Assembly (NCBI GenBank): GCA_010405405.1
Contig: MU004233.1
Span: 1,563,122 to 1,627,121 of the forward strand
Direction: 5' to 3'
From: Microthyrium microscopicum
Lineage: Eukaryota; Ascomycota; Dothideomycetes; Microthyriales; Microthyriaceae
Length of the DNA: 64,000 nucleotides
Shown here piece after piece: positions 23,421 to 34,299 of this stretch. Under the pieces are notes generated by a model. The model made no database searches. It was given only the letters and a program-made list of their open reading frames with translations, and was not told the DNA's origin. How positions within the stretch are numbered: position 1 is the first letter of the stretch; each line of letters starts with the position of its first letter. Made by a program: the position numbers and the translations under genes.

Positions 23421-25032
23421 AGCGATAGAGGGGCCTAAAGGGCCTATAGAGAGGTCTAAATGATCTAAAGATGTTCTATTTCCTTCTACCTTAAGTAATT
23501 CTTCTCTCGTACCTTCCTAAAATAGAAATATTTTAGTACTAACTATAGGATCTAGAGTCTAATTTAACGATATCTCTTCTAAAATTGAGCCCTACTAGCA
23601 CCTCTTTAATATCTTTAATATCTTCTACTTCTTTAATATCTATAATATATATATCTAACCCTTCTATTCTTATTATAAACGCCTTCTCTACTTATAAAAT
23701 AGCTGCTATTAAGTAATAGTATAAAGACTATAATATTATTATTACTATTATTCCTCCTAGTTATATATCTAAAATTTAATTACTTAACGTTAGCGTAAAT
23801 AAGCTATTTAAACAACTTATTAAGAACCTTTAGGACCTATGGGTCCCTATATTCTATTAATAAGAGCGCTTTAAAAATATAAATATTAAAGATTTAGACC
23901 TTCTTAACTAGAATATATTTTAATATTAAGTATTTATAACGTACATTATAGTAGAGGCCTAGCGTTAAATCTACTTTAATAATGCTCTAATAATTAGACG
24001 CTTATTTACTACTATAAGGTTAAATACTATGCCTAAAAACGTTATTATAGAAGAGAAAAACAACATTAGTATTAAAGATTTAATAATACTATTAGACCTC
24101 TTAAATTAGCGTATAGTAAAGCAAGAATCTATTAATATTTTAGGTGCTAGTAAAGATAAAGAGTAAGAGAAGATAAACGACCTTAATGTAAAAGCTAAAG
24201 ATATTAGTAATAATAATAATAGGGAATGCTATAATAAAGAAAAAGCTAATAGTTATATTCCTTTACCTATTAACGAAGATAAAGCTATAATTAATTTAAC
24301 CTTTATTAATTTAATAGAAGATATATAGTAAAATCTATATATAAATGACTTAATATCTATATTATTACTAATTATCCTGCCGTACCTTAACCCTTAGCTT
24401 AATCCTTAGCCTAATTACTAGATTTCTTTACTAGAGGATTTTAAATAGTATTACTACTATCTTTATTAAAATTAATAAGTAATTAAGCCGTCTAATAGCC
24501 TCCTCTAAAACGAATTACTTAGTAGATACAAAGAGTCTAATCCTACTATGTTTTAGTATTTAACTACCTCTTTATTACTAATATTAACACTAGTATTTTA
24601 GTATCTAGGGCTTCTTTAATTTGACTCCTATCTCGTTAAAGGACCTAGCTAAAATATTTATCTTTAGTATTTAATAGTAATATTCTATTATTAATAGGAC
24701 TATTTAAATTAGTAGTTAGATAACGAATTAGGTAGTATTCTTAGCTTATAGTAAATATAGATAAGTAGTAGAAATCATAGGTAATATTTACTCCGTATTA
24801 GCATTAAAATAGGCACTTTAAAATAGTTACTTATATATAATACTATAACTTCCTAATCTTAACATTTTGGATTAATAAGATATTGTTAAGTAGCTTCAAT
24901 TCTACGCATTTAATAGGTTTAGGGATAGGAGCGCCATTATAGCTTTTAGCGTTCCAAAAACGGATTACTACAAAATTACTATAAGGGCTATTTCTACAGA
25001 AACCGCCCTAAAAACGCCTCTCCAGCGCCCCA

Positions 25033-25064
25033 GAGCTGGCAGACATCTTGTCAGCTTTTTACGG
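25033..25064 (-). repeat. right TIR of 3.2-kb pogo-like element
   Basis: Imperfect inverted match to 21864-21895, followed by TA. Confidence 0.8.
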
Positions 25065-25066
25065 TA

Positions 25067-25605
25067 AGGCCGCCGTTTCTTGCTGTTGGTGACTGCTCGT
25101 TGCGGGTTCAATTGTGCTGATCACTGAGGTTGGTTGAGGCGCTTTGTTGTGGTTCGTTGGGTGTTCGTTAGTATTGCAGTGGATGGATGCACAGGTTGCG
25201 TGAGATATGCTGGGAGTGGTGATGTTGCGCTGCGCGTGATGAGCAGGCGTCCCGATCTGAGATGGTTTTCTCCGAATGTTGCGTCAATATGCTGTGGCCA
25301 GCTGCTTTGAGAGTGATACGAAACCCGCTGTGTGTATGAGTGTCGTACAGTGGTCGGAGAATTGAATGGCGAACTGTGAGTAGTCAACTTCGATGGAAAC
25401 TTCAATATCCTTGGAAGTTGGCATCATTTCTCTCATTTAATTGGACTCAAGCAGAAATTAGGAACTGAGCGAGTGGGAGGCTCTCGCGATCCATGGTTAA
25501 GATCGGAATCATTTCATAATTGGATTATACACATGAAAATATATTGACGAATACCCGATTAATGTTGTATATCGTCGTAAGATTATAATACAATGTCTAT
25601 CAAGT
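25067..25605. other. short host segment between two transposons
   Basis: About 540 bp of near-normal GC content lying between the 3.2-kb element and the 35-kb block. The open frame at 25121-25405 (minus) starts with TTG and has no ATG; I do not call it a gene. Confidence 0.5.
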
Positions 25606-25634
25606 CCTTAGTAGGCCTTGGCGGCCTAGGCAAC
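25606..25634 (+). repeat. left TIR of element A
   Basis: Twenty-nine bases matching the inverted sequence at 60572-60600 in 25 positions, with the shared core GGCCTTGGCGGC unmutated in both. Confidence 0.8.
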
Positions 25635-25639
25635 AGTCG

Positions 25640-25880
25640 AGCGATGGTGGATTAATAGTTATGTAGTAATTAACGTTTATTTTTTTAAATGTATAAAAGA
25701 CGGTTATTTATAACGCTAATAGTTAATTGTAAGAAACGCTAATTAACCTTGTATTTATTAACTAATGGTTAGTATTTAAGTACTAACTGTTAGCTAACGT
25801 TTAGCTAAGTAGGCTAACTAATAATTAACTATTAATTAATAGTTAATTAACAGTTAGTTAAGCTCTAACGCTTAATAAGG
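25640..25880. repeat. left subterminal repeats of element A
   Basis: Clustered variants of AACGGTTA and its complement, for example GACGGTTAT, TAACGCTAAT, AATGGTTAG, TAACTGTTAGC and TTAACAGTTAG. RIP has altered many of them. Confidence 0.55.
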
Positions 25881-26476
25881 CTCTACGCCTAAGACTACTT
25901 CTAGGTTACTAATTAGTTATAATTCTATACGCTAGTACTATACTAGCCTAGTAGTATCTCCTTTAGGATTGCACTATACCTAAAACCCTCTACGCTTTAT
26001 TATACTTACTTATATTTAATACTAGTTATTACTTAGTGTAATTACTATATTTAGTCTAGCTAGCCTACGCGGCTCTTACGTTCTAAGCTACGTTCTAAGC
26101 TATACCTTTAACCTCTATATTCTTATACCTAGCTTTTTTATCTACTTACTTATATAGCTACTTTATATAATTGCTGCTACTTATACCTATTATATACTCG
26201 CTACATCCTCTAATTTTGCCCTAGGGTAAGGATTAATCTATATAAAATATATACGCTTTTTACTACCCTCTAAACCTCTAACTTTAACTAAACCTAGAGG
26301 CCTAAAAAACTACTAGATTAGAGAATCTCTAGGTTCTAGTTTACGTAGAGAAGAAGCATACTCTTATTAATGTTAGCTAGCTTAACTAGGCTAAGCTCAT
26401 TAGTAGTTTAATTAGGGGTAATAGTAATAAGGATAATATAGAGGTAACGAGCTTATAAGGAAGGAAGACTAATAAC

Positions 26477-26678
26477 TATTACGGATCTACTACTATTAAT
26501 CCTATTGTAACATTATTAGCATCCCCTATTACGTAATGCTAAGGGCTTAGCGCCTAAGGATTATTTAGTATAGCTTACCTATAATTATTCCCTACTCTCT
26601 CTCTTAAATTCTTTGTATTAGTTTTCTTAAATTATATCTACTATTAGCTTATACTCTTGCGCCTATAGGTCCTTAATA
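26477..26678 (+). repeat. 5' LTR of element B
   Basis: 202 bp, aligned without gaps to 50097-50298; differences are mostly C/T and G/A transitions. Confidence 0.92.
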
Positions 26679-26756
26679 TAAAACTAATACCTTATATTAT
26701 TTAAAAAATAATTCTAATTTTTAGTATATTAAAATCTAAAGATTTAATACGTCTAC

Positions 26757-27024
26757 TGTTAGGAACTAGGACACCTCTAGTTTAAGATAACTACTAATAG
26801 GATACGTCTACGTAGGATGAAGCGTTATTAGTTAGGTTAACTAATAATAACTTATTATAAATATAGATAGCTTAGCAGAGTCTTTATAGCTCTAAGTAAT
26901 AAAGAAGAGGAATTATAGGGGTCTAAGTAACTCCCTAGTAATTACTCTCATCCCTATTTTTATGTATCTACTTAAATCATAATAATTATAGTCTTTACCT
27001 ACTTAGAACGACCTATTTCTAATA
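26757..27024 (+). repeat. 5' LTR of element C
   Basis: 268 bp, aligned without gaps to 42985-43252; keeps TG at its start but has TA where CA is expected at its end. Confidence 0.93.
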
Positions 27025-27249
27025 TAGTAATTACTTCCTAACCCTTAAATACCTAAAGAAATTATTTTTATCTTTTATCTAATTAGAAATTATGTCTAAT
27101 AGTAGATATTTAGACCTTAGCGCCCAAATAAGACTTAGGTAGCCTTAACTATTAGGCTAAGGGTTACTAGCACTTATTATGCCCTAAACTAATATATTTA
27201 GAGGTCTATTAGACCTATCTAATATTAAACTAGCTAACTCTAACCTACC

Positions 27250-30200
27250 TAGGCCTAGGGAGACCTAAAATAACTTTATAATACACTATAAGAAAAAACT
27301 TAACGCGCTTATTAATAAAAAGAAGCTAGAGCTTAAGGTATAAAAGCTAATAGCAAAAGCTAGAGCAATTTAGTTTAGTAAGCTTAAAACTATTTAAGAG
27401 TTAGAGAACTTTAGCTAAGTTAATATAATAAGACCTAATTAGCATCTTTTAAGCTAAGCTCTTGCCCTCTTAGAACCTTTAAACTAAGATAGGCCTAAGA
27501 TAGAGCTTTATAAGGGAAAGAGTCTTTAAGAATATATATCTTAGGTTAATAACGTTAAATAAAAGTTCGTTAAACCCTTTTATTAGGAGAGTATTTATAA
27601 CTAGCAACTTTACTAGTATATTTATAGACGCAATTAGCTTAAGAAAGAGCTATTATAAATAGGATTAGATAATCTTATCCTCTATAAGGAGTCCTAAGAC
27701 TTAGGATTCTAAAAGATATAGTAAGTAGTCTAAGACTATGCGCTAGGCTATCTAAGCTACTCTATAAAGTAAGAATATATTACTTTTAAGAAGTTCTAAA
27801 CGATTAAATTAGGTTAATACTGCCCTTAAGAGCTCTATAATAACCTCCTTAAGTTATAGAAGGAATAAGGATATAACGACTAGAAAGGTTGCCTCTTTTA
27901 GTTCTATAGGGGCCTCCTTAAGAATATATAGAAGAAGATTCTCTTTAATAAGAAGTTTACTACCGCTATAGTTAAAGAGGCCCTTAAAAAGGCTAACTTA
28001 TACTAGACTTCTAGTTCTATAGAGGCTAAGGCCTATTTTACTCCTAAAAAGGCAAACCTAAGATAATCTTTCCTAAAATAATGCTTATACTCCTTAGAAG
28101 ATAAGTATAAGTATAAGAAGGGCTTAAAAGAGCTAAGAATACCTAGAAAGTCTTTCTACTCTTTAAAAGATAATAAAGTAGAATAAGCTATGCCTAAGAT
28201 AACTTAGAATATAGATATTTTACTAGAGTCTAACCTAAAAAAGGTTAAATGCTTTAAATATAGTAGACTTTACTTTAAAACAAAATACCCTAAGCTATAA
28301 GGGAAAAATAAGGCTATAAAGTTATAAACTAGGACTTAGTAGCCTCTCTTATTAATAAGACAATCTAGCCTAGCGCTAAATAGCTTTATAAGACTATTAT
28401 TACGTACGTCCTAGAGACGTTAAGGGCTAAGAATAATAACTTACCTAGCAAGGTAGACTTTATAAGACTAAAGTTAAAGCAAATATGCCTATAAGGGAGT
28501 CTAAGGAACAATAAGGGCTAAGAGGCCCTATCTCTAGATATTATAGTTAATTATAGGTTATGCTTTAACGTTATAGATATTAAGCTAGCTAAAAGACTTT
28601 AGCTCTATATTACTCCCCTCTTTAAGATACTTATAACGTATCTAGATAGTACTCCTATGTAAATTTATAGAGTTATAGAAGCTATAGTAATAGTAATTAA
28701 CTTAAATAGCCTCCCTAAGACTAGGATAGAATTATTTTATATTATAAACTCTCTACATTGCCCTATTATTATAGGAATACTCTAGTTAGAAGAGTAGAAT
28801 CCTTTTCTAGACTTTAAGAATAAGACCCTTACATAAAAGTAACCTTTTAGTAGCTTCTATAGTAAAATAGAGACTATAAATGCTAATAAGTTCTCTAAGT
28901 TAGCTTAGGATAGTTTATCCTAACTATTTAATTATTTAGTTAGGTTACTAGACCTAAATTTATTTATAGAAGAGCTCTTAAGTAAGTATTTATAGTTCGC
29001 TAAAGCCTTTAGTAAATAAGATACGCTTAAACTAGCTTAATATAGTTTATAAGACCTTAAGATTAACTTAGAGCTAAGTGCTATAGTACTATATAAACCT
29101 ATTTATAGCCTCTTAGAGGCTAAGTTAGTTATTCTACGTAAGTACTTAGATACTTACCTTACAAGAGATTAAATCTAGAAGTTAAGATCTCTTACTAGAG
29201 CTCCTATCCTCTTTATAAAGAAGAAAGATAGGATATTATAACTCTATATAGACTACTAAGGCCTAAATAATATTACTATTAAGGATTAGTATATATTGCC
29301 TCTTATTAAGAAGTCTTTAAATAGACTTTAAGGCGCTAAGTTCTTTACTAGCCTTAATTTACGTAAAGCTTACTACTATTTATACATTAAAGATAGTAAT
29401 AAGTAGAAGACTACATTTAAGACTAAATATAGGACATTTAAGTATATAGTAGTCCTATTTAGACTTATGAATACTCTTACAGCCTTCTAAGCGTATATTA
29501 ACTAAGTATTAAGAGGCTTAATAGATATAATATATATTGTTTACCTTAATAATATCCTTATTTACTCTAAAACTAAGAAGTAATATATTAAAAACGTCTA
29601 AGAAGTCCTATAGTAACTTATAGAGTACTATTTATACGCAAAACTATTTAAGTATAAGTTTTATACTAGTAGTATAAAGTATTTAGGTTACGTTATAACC
29701 CTAAATAGTATTACTATAGATTAGTTATAAGTTAATACGTACCTAGATTAGCTAAAACTATATAACGTATACTAAGTAAGGGAATTTATTAGCTTTATAA
29801 ACTACTATCGTTAGTTTATTACTAGATTCTCCTATATTGCTATACTACTAAACGCCTTAACCTAGAAAGAACTAGGTTAGGCCCTAAAAGGCCTAAAGCT
29901 ATAATAGGAGGAGTCTATAGATATTAAATTACTACTAGACGCCTTAGATTCTTTTAATAAACTAAAAGATTCTTTTATAAACGTGTTAATTTTAGCTTAT
30001 TTTAACTCTACGCTTCCTATATAGTTAGAAACTAATACCTCTAAAAAGGTAATTTATAGGATATTAAGCTAAAGATAGCGTAATAAGGGCTAAGATAGCC
30101 TATAGAAACTTATTATATTCTATTCTTAGAAATTATCTCCGCTAGAGAGCTACTATAAAACTCTATAATAGGAGTTCTTAGCAATTATAGATTCCTTAAA

Positions 30201-32120
30201 AGTATTTAGAAAGTACTTATAAGGCTTACTAGACTAATTTTAGGTCTTAATAGACTATATGAACCTTAAATTGCTTAAAACGATACTAAAAATATTATCT
30301 ATATACGCAAGGTAAGTAGATTTGCTCTTAAAATATAATTTTAATATTAAGTACTACCTAAGTAAGATAAATTTAGCTAATAGACCCTTAAGACGTCTAG
30401 ACTACGTTAAAGAAGGCTAAAGAGAATAAAAAAAGACTATAGAAGCGTTACTTAACCTACTCTATAATAAGTTATAGCTTAATAACGCTTCTATAGCTAA
30501 AACTAACGCTATTAGACTTATAGACTTTATTATTATATACATTAGTATTAATACGTAGCATCCTACTATAAACTAACTTAAGAGGGGTTAAGATAAGCCT
30601 ACTAAGACCTAGAAGCATCTAAAAATAAGCTCTAGTAAGATTTTAGCTATTAATAAACTACCTCTAGCTAAGAATAACTTAGACGAAGCTAAATAGATAA
30701 GTAGAAATCTCGTTTTCGTTAAGGAAGAGTTATAAAAGAAGAAAATCCTATAAAGGTTCTATAATAATACTATAGAAGGTAATTATAGAGGGTTAAAGAA
30801 GATACTTAAGAAAATTAAGCGCTACTATACCTAGGATTATGTCTAGAAGGACGTTAAGGACTATTATAAGGCTTATTTTAACTACTAATATAATAAATCT
30901 ATTAAATAAGCTTAAAAAGGGTTGCTAATAGCCTTACTAGTCCTAGAAGCGCTATAAGAAGACATTACTATAAATTTTATTATAAATTTGCTCCTAAGTA
31001 TTTATAATAGTTAAATCTACAACTCTATTATAGTAGTTGTTAATAAATTAACTAAAATAGCCTACTATGTCCTAATAAGAAAGGACATAGACGTAAAAGA
31101 CCTTATTAAGATCTTCTTATAAGAGGTTATATACCTATATAGCGTACCTTATACTATTATATCTAATTAAGGACCTCTCTTTATTTCTAAGTACTAGAAA
31201 ATGTTCTTTTATTATCTTTCTATTCTTAGAAAGCTCTTAATAGTATTCTACCTATAGACTAATAATTAAATAGAGCGCTTAAACTAGGAGGTTAAGTACT
31301 ACTTATAAATTTATAGGTATTAAGAATAGGATAATTAGGCAAGATAGTTTAGTTTAGCTAAGTTTAACTATAATAATAGTATTTACTTATTAACTAGGGT
31401 TACTTCTTTTGTCGTATATACTAAAAGGAACCTCTATGCTCCTAAATTAGCTAAAACGCTATTAAAAAGTATTATACCTAACGCTAAAGGAATAGTAAAC
31501 TATATTCTATTCCTATAATGCGCAATAAGGGACAAATTAGCTAAAGTATAGCTATACTAGGCTAACTAGTATAATAAAGAGAAAAAGGACGTTTATTTAA
31601 ATGTTAGTAACTAAGTCCTACTTAATATAAAGAACATTTAAACTACTTATATTAAGAAGAAGCTTAATATTAAGTATATAGGTCTCTTTAAGATCGTAAA
31701 GGTTATAAACGCTAATACTTACTAGCTTAACTTCCTAAAGAACGTACAAGTCTATAATGTATTCTATATTTCTCTATTAGAGCTATATAAGCTAAACCTC
31801 TACTTTCTATAGAAGTCTATATTACTATAGAATTCTTTAAACCTAGAAGACCTAGATATATATAATATAGAGAGGATAATAAAGCATATAGTAGATAAAA
31901 GGGGTAAATACTACTACCTTATAAAATAGAAAGGTTACTTAGAGTCTAAATTAACCTAGGAGCTTATAGCTAACCTTTCTTTAACTACTTTTAAGCGCTA
32001 TTACGTAAAGTTAGCTAAGAAGGGTATTATACTAGTAATAAGTATAATTAGAGAAGTAATTAAATATAAAATAACGCATTTAGACGATGTTATAGATAGA
32101 TTAACGAATCTTAACCCTAT
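27250..32120 (+). pseudogene. gag-pol relic of element C with C-terminal chromodomain
   Basis: Plus strand, order typical of chromoviruses. Near 28250 a zinc knuckle is recognisable as KCFKYSRLYFKTKYP, with Tyr at two of the three later metal-ligand positions. The reverse transcriptase box near 29540 reads YIVYLNNILIYSKTK. RNase H follows to about 30250. Integrase is near 30770-31400 with IISNQGPLFISKYQ, where the catalytic Asp is now Asn. At 31891-31965 is a chromodomain core: RGKYYYLIK-stop-KGY...LT-stop-E, with both stops (TAG at 31927 and 31957) at places where the family has Trp. The chromodomain would have steered integration to methylated-histone chromatin. No functional product is possible. 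Confidence 0.85.
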
Positions 32121-32366
32121 AAGACTAAAAAGACAGCTAAGAAGGCTAAAGAAGACCTAAAAGACTTAAGATGAGCTTTTAAAGAAAAGGGATAGTTATT
32201 TCATAATTTTCTTACTAATTAGAACCTAAATTAACTTCCTTATACGTATATTATAATAAATTAACCTAAAGTAACTTAAAAATAGTACTAAATAATAAGC
32301 ATATAAGAAAACTGCTAAGTTATAAATATATAAAATAACTTAAAATAATACGTAAAATAAGTCTCT

Positions 32367-32428
32367 ATACGTATATAAGGGATACCTCTTTAAGAACCCT
32401 TTGTAACGCAAAATAGAGTTAAAATACG
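32367..32428 (+). repeat. 62-bp direct repeat, copy 1 (element C)
   Basis: Shares TATATAAGGGATACC and TTTAAGAACCCTTT with the copy at 42241-42302. With that copy it brackets the antisense frame of element C. Confidence 0.8.
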
Positions 32429-32491
32429 TATTAGAAAATATATAAAAGAATAAGTAATTTCTAACTAAGAGTTAAATTAGCTATATAATAG

Positions 32492-32572
32492 TTCTATAAG
32501 GGTATCTACTAATAAACCTATCCTTAGGAAGTCCTAAAAGGGTATCTACTAACTAATCTATTCTTAAAGGAC
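32492..32572 (+). repeat. imperfect tandem duplication of about 40 bp
   Basis: AGGGTATCTACTAATAAACC and AGGGTATCTACTAACTAATC begin two adjacent units that both run on to a CCTTAGGAAG-like or TCTTAAAGGACG-like end. It lies between the 62-bp repeat and the antisense frame. Confidence 0.55.
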
Positions 32573-32684
32573 GTAAAATAACTTAATATAATAAGAAATA
32601 ACCCTGCTTAGCTAATTAAGGCTAAGTATAGATAATATTAAATTCTAAAAGACTTAAAATAACCTATCTAACTCTATTTTAACT

Positions 32685-33159
32685 TAAAAAGAAGCTACCT
32701 AGCCTATCTTACGCTTTTTCGTAGCAAAACTTATAACCTTAACCTTAGAATAGTCCTCATTAGTATAACTATCCTTATAGAAGGCCTTAATAGCCTTTTT
32801 AATATAGCCCTTAACCTCTTAGCACTTAGAAGCGCTAAGATAGGCCTTATAGCGCTTAAGAAGTACTTAAGAGCTTATAAGGGTATTAGATAGAGCTCTT
32901 TTAATATTAATAAGTTACTATAGAATAGTTAGATACAAAGTAACCTACTATAGATATAAAAAGACTTACCTAAGATATATTAGGTTCCTAAGGATTAATA
33001 ATACGCATAAAGTCTATACGCTAGGAATATAGCGCATTATAGCGCTTAAAGTACTTAGAAGGATAGAATTAGACATTAGTAGCTAAGAGAGCTAGATAAG
33101 CTATAATACGCTTCTCTAATTCTAAAAGGCCGTTATCTACTAGCTTTTAGGTAGCTTTA
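32685..33159 (-). pseudogene. antisense reading frame of element C, C-terminal part
   Basis: Continues the frame of 40878-41740 across the element D insertion: after GIKAT it reads KLVDNGLLELEKRIIAYLAL, then PSKYFKRYN, RIDFMRIINP, VLLKRYKAYLSASKC, EVKGYIKKAIKAFYKDSYTN and KVKVISFATKKRKIG before stops near 32700. The charged, helix-like C-terminus and continuity over the 7.7-kb insertion argue that this was one gene when D arrived. Function unknown. Confidence 0.55.
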
Positions 33160-33381
33160 TGTAAAGAGCTAATGGGCGCGACAGGCGAGCAGAAAGTAGC
33201 TAGTATTGTAGGATCTAAGTACGGAGAGAAGAGATCTAGGAATATAGCTATGAATGCAAAGATATAGGGCCTAGGGGATCCTTAGACATACTAACCCTAA
33301 ACGGGATAAAGAGATCTTATCTACAAGATTAGATCTCTATATCTAAATACTATAATACTAAACCTATAAGGATTCCTTATA
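33160..33381 (-). repeat. 3' LTR of element D
   Basis: 222 bp, gapless match to 40651-40872. It keeps several CA/TG sites that are mutated in the other copy (ACAGGCGAGCAG against AATAGGTGAGTAG). Confidence 0.93.
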
Positions 33382-33433
33382 TAACTCCCCTCCTCCAAAA
33401 CAGACCTTATGGGCTATATCCTAATCTAATCCG

Positions 33434-33478
33434 TTCTAGTCTAGTCTAGGCTAATCTAGGCTAGGCTAGGCTAGTCTA
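33434..33478 (+). repeat. CTAGG/CTAGT pentanucleotide tandem
   Basis: About nine imperfect units of CTAGG, CTAGT or CTAAT just inside the 3' LTR of element D, next to its polypurine tract. Confidence 0.7.
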
Positions 33479-34299
33479 TGTGAATACAAAACTCCTTTAT
33501 ATACATTACTACTAAGGGATATAGTAATATACTATCTACTTACCTTAGTACTATCTAAATCTATTTAACAAAGAAGAGGATGTCTATTTAAGCTAGTTCG
33601 TAGTATTCTATAATTCCTTTAGTAGCGTAAATTAAAAACTAAACTAGAGGTATAATGCTTTAGTAAAGATAAATAAATATAACGCTTTTTATGCTATATA
33701 ATCCTAATCTATAGGTAGTCTATTAGCATTATAATCTTCTTCTTTAACTTTATTTACTAGTAGGGACTAAGAAGGGTATAGACTAGGCTTCTAAGGATAA
33801 AGCCTATAGAATTCCAATATAGCATTAGGTACGTTAATAGCATCTTTTTAGGGCTGCTAAGTTTCATTATAAAATCCTATCTATTTAATCTTATATTTAA
33901 GTACTTTATTCTTGCCTTTACTATCTTATTTACTATTAATAATAGCATTAATAAGCTATTCCTCTTTACCTTCTTTTTTACTAATAACTACTAGGGGCAG
34001 GTTTAATTTCTATAATAGGTATACGTTATTATTAATTAGATATAGTAGCTAGGCGTAGAATACTAGGTATATCTTTATTAATTTAGGAAGATCTAATTTA
34101 TAGGTTACTCTATTAATTTTGCACAATACCTTAAAGAGATTAGCGCTTTTACTATTAAGTATTTTTAAAGGGTAAGTTATATTATAATTTTAAACATTAA
34201 GGCGTACCTAGTCCCTAAGATAAAGATCTAGTACTAGACGTTAATACTTATTAGCGTAGAGCTTTTATTAAGCCTAAGCCTAAACCAATTACTCTTTTA

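Larger units (their letters stand above)
21864..25064 (+). mobile_element. 3.2-kb pogo-like DNA transposon, RIP-degraded
   Basis: AT-rich block whose ends are inverted repeats: left CCGTAAGATTCTCACAAGAT, right (inverted) CCGTAAAAAGCTGACAAGAT, continuing to GTCTACTAGCTC against GTCTGCCAGCTC; about 26 of 32 positions agree. TA lies outside both ends (21862-21863, 25065-25066). The interior holds a plus-strand DDE transposase relic. At 3201 bp it is larger than the pogo element at 12439, and the two TIR sequences are unrelated, so they are separate families. Confidence 0.82.

Noticed and set aside
25121-25405. 94-codon minus frame between two transposons
   Set aside because: TTG start, no ATG, Ser/Thr/Pro-rich low-information text, no family.
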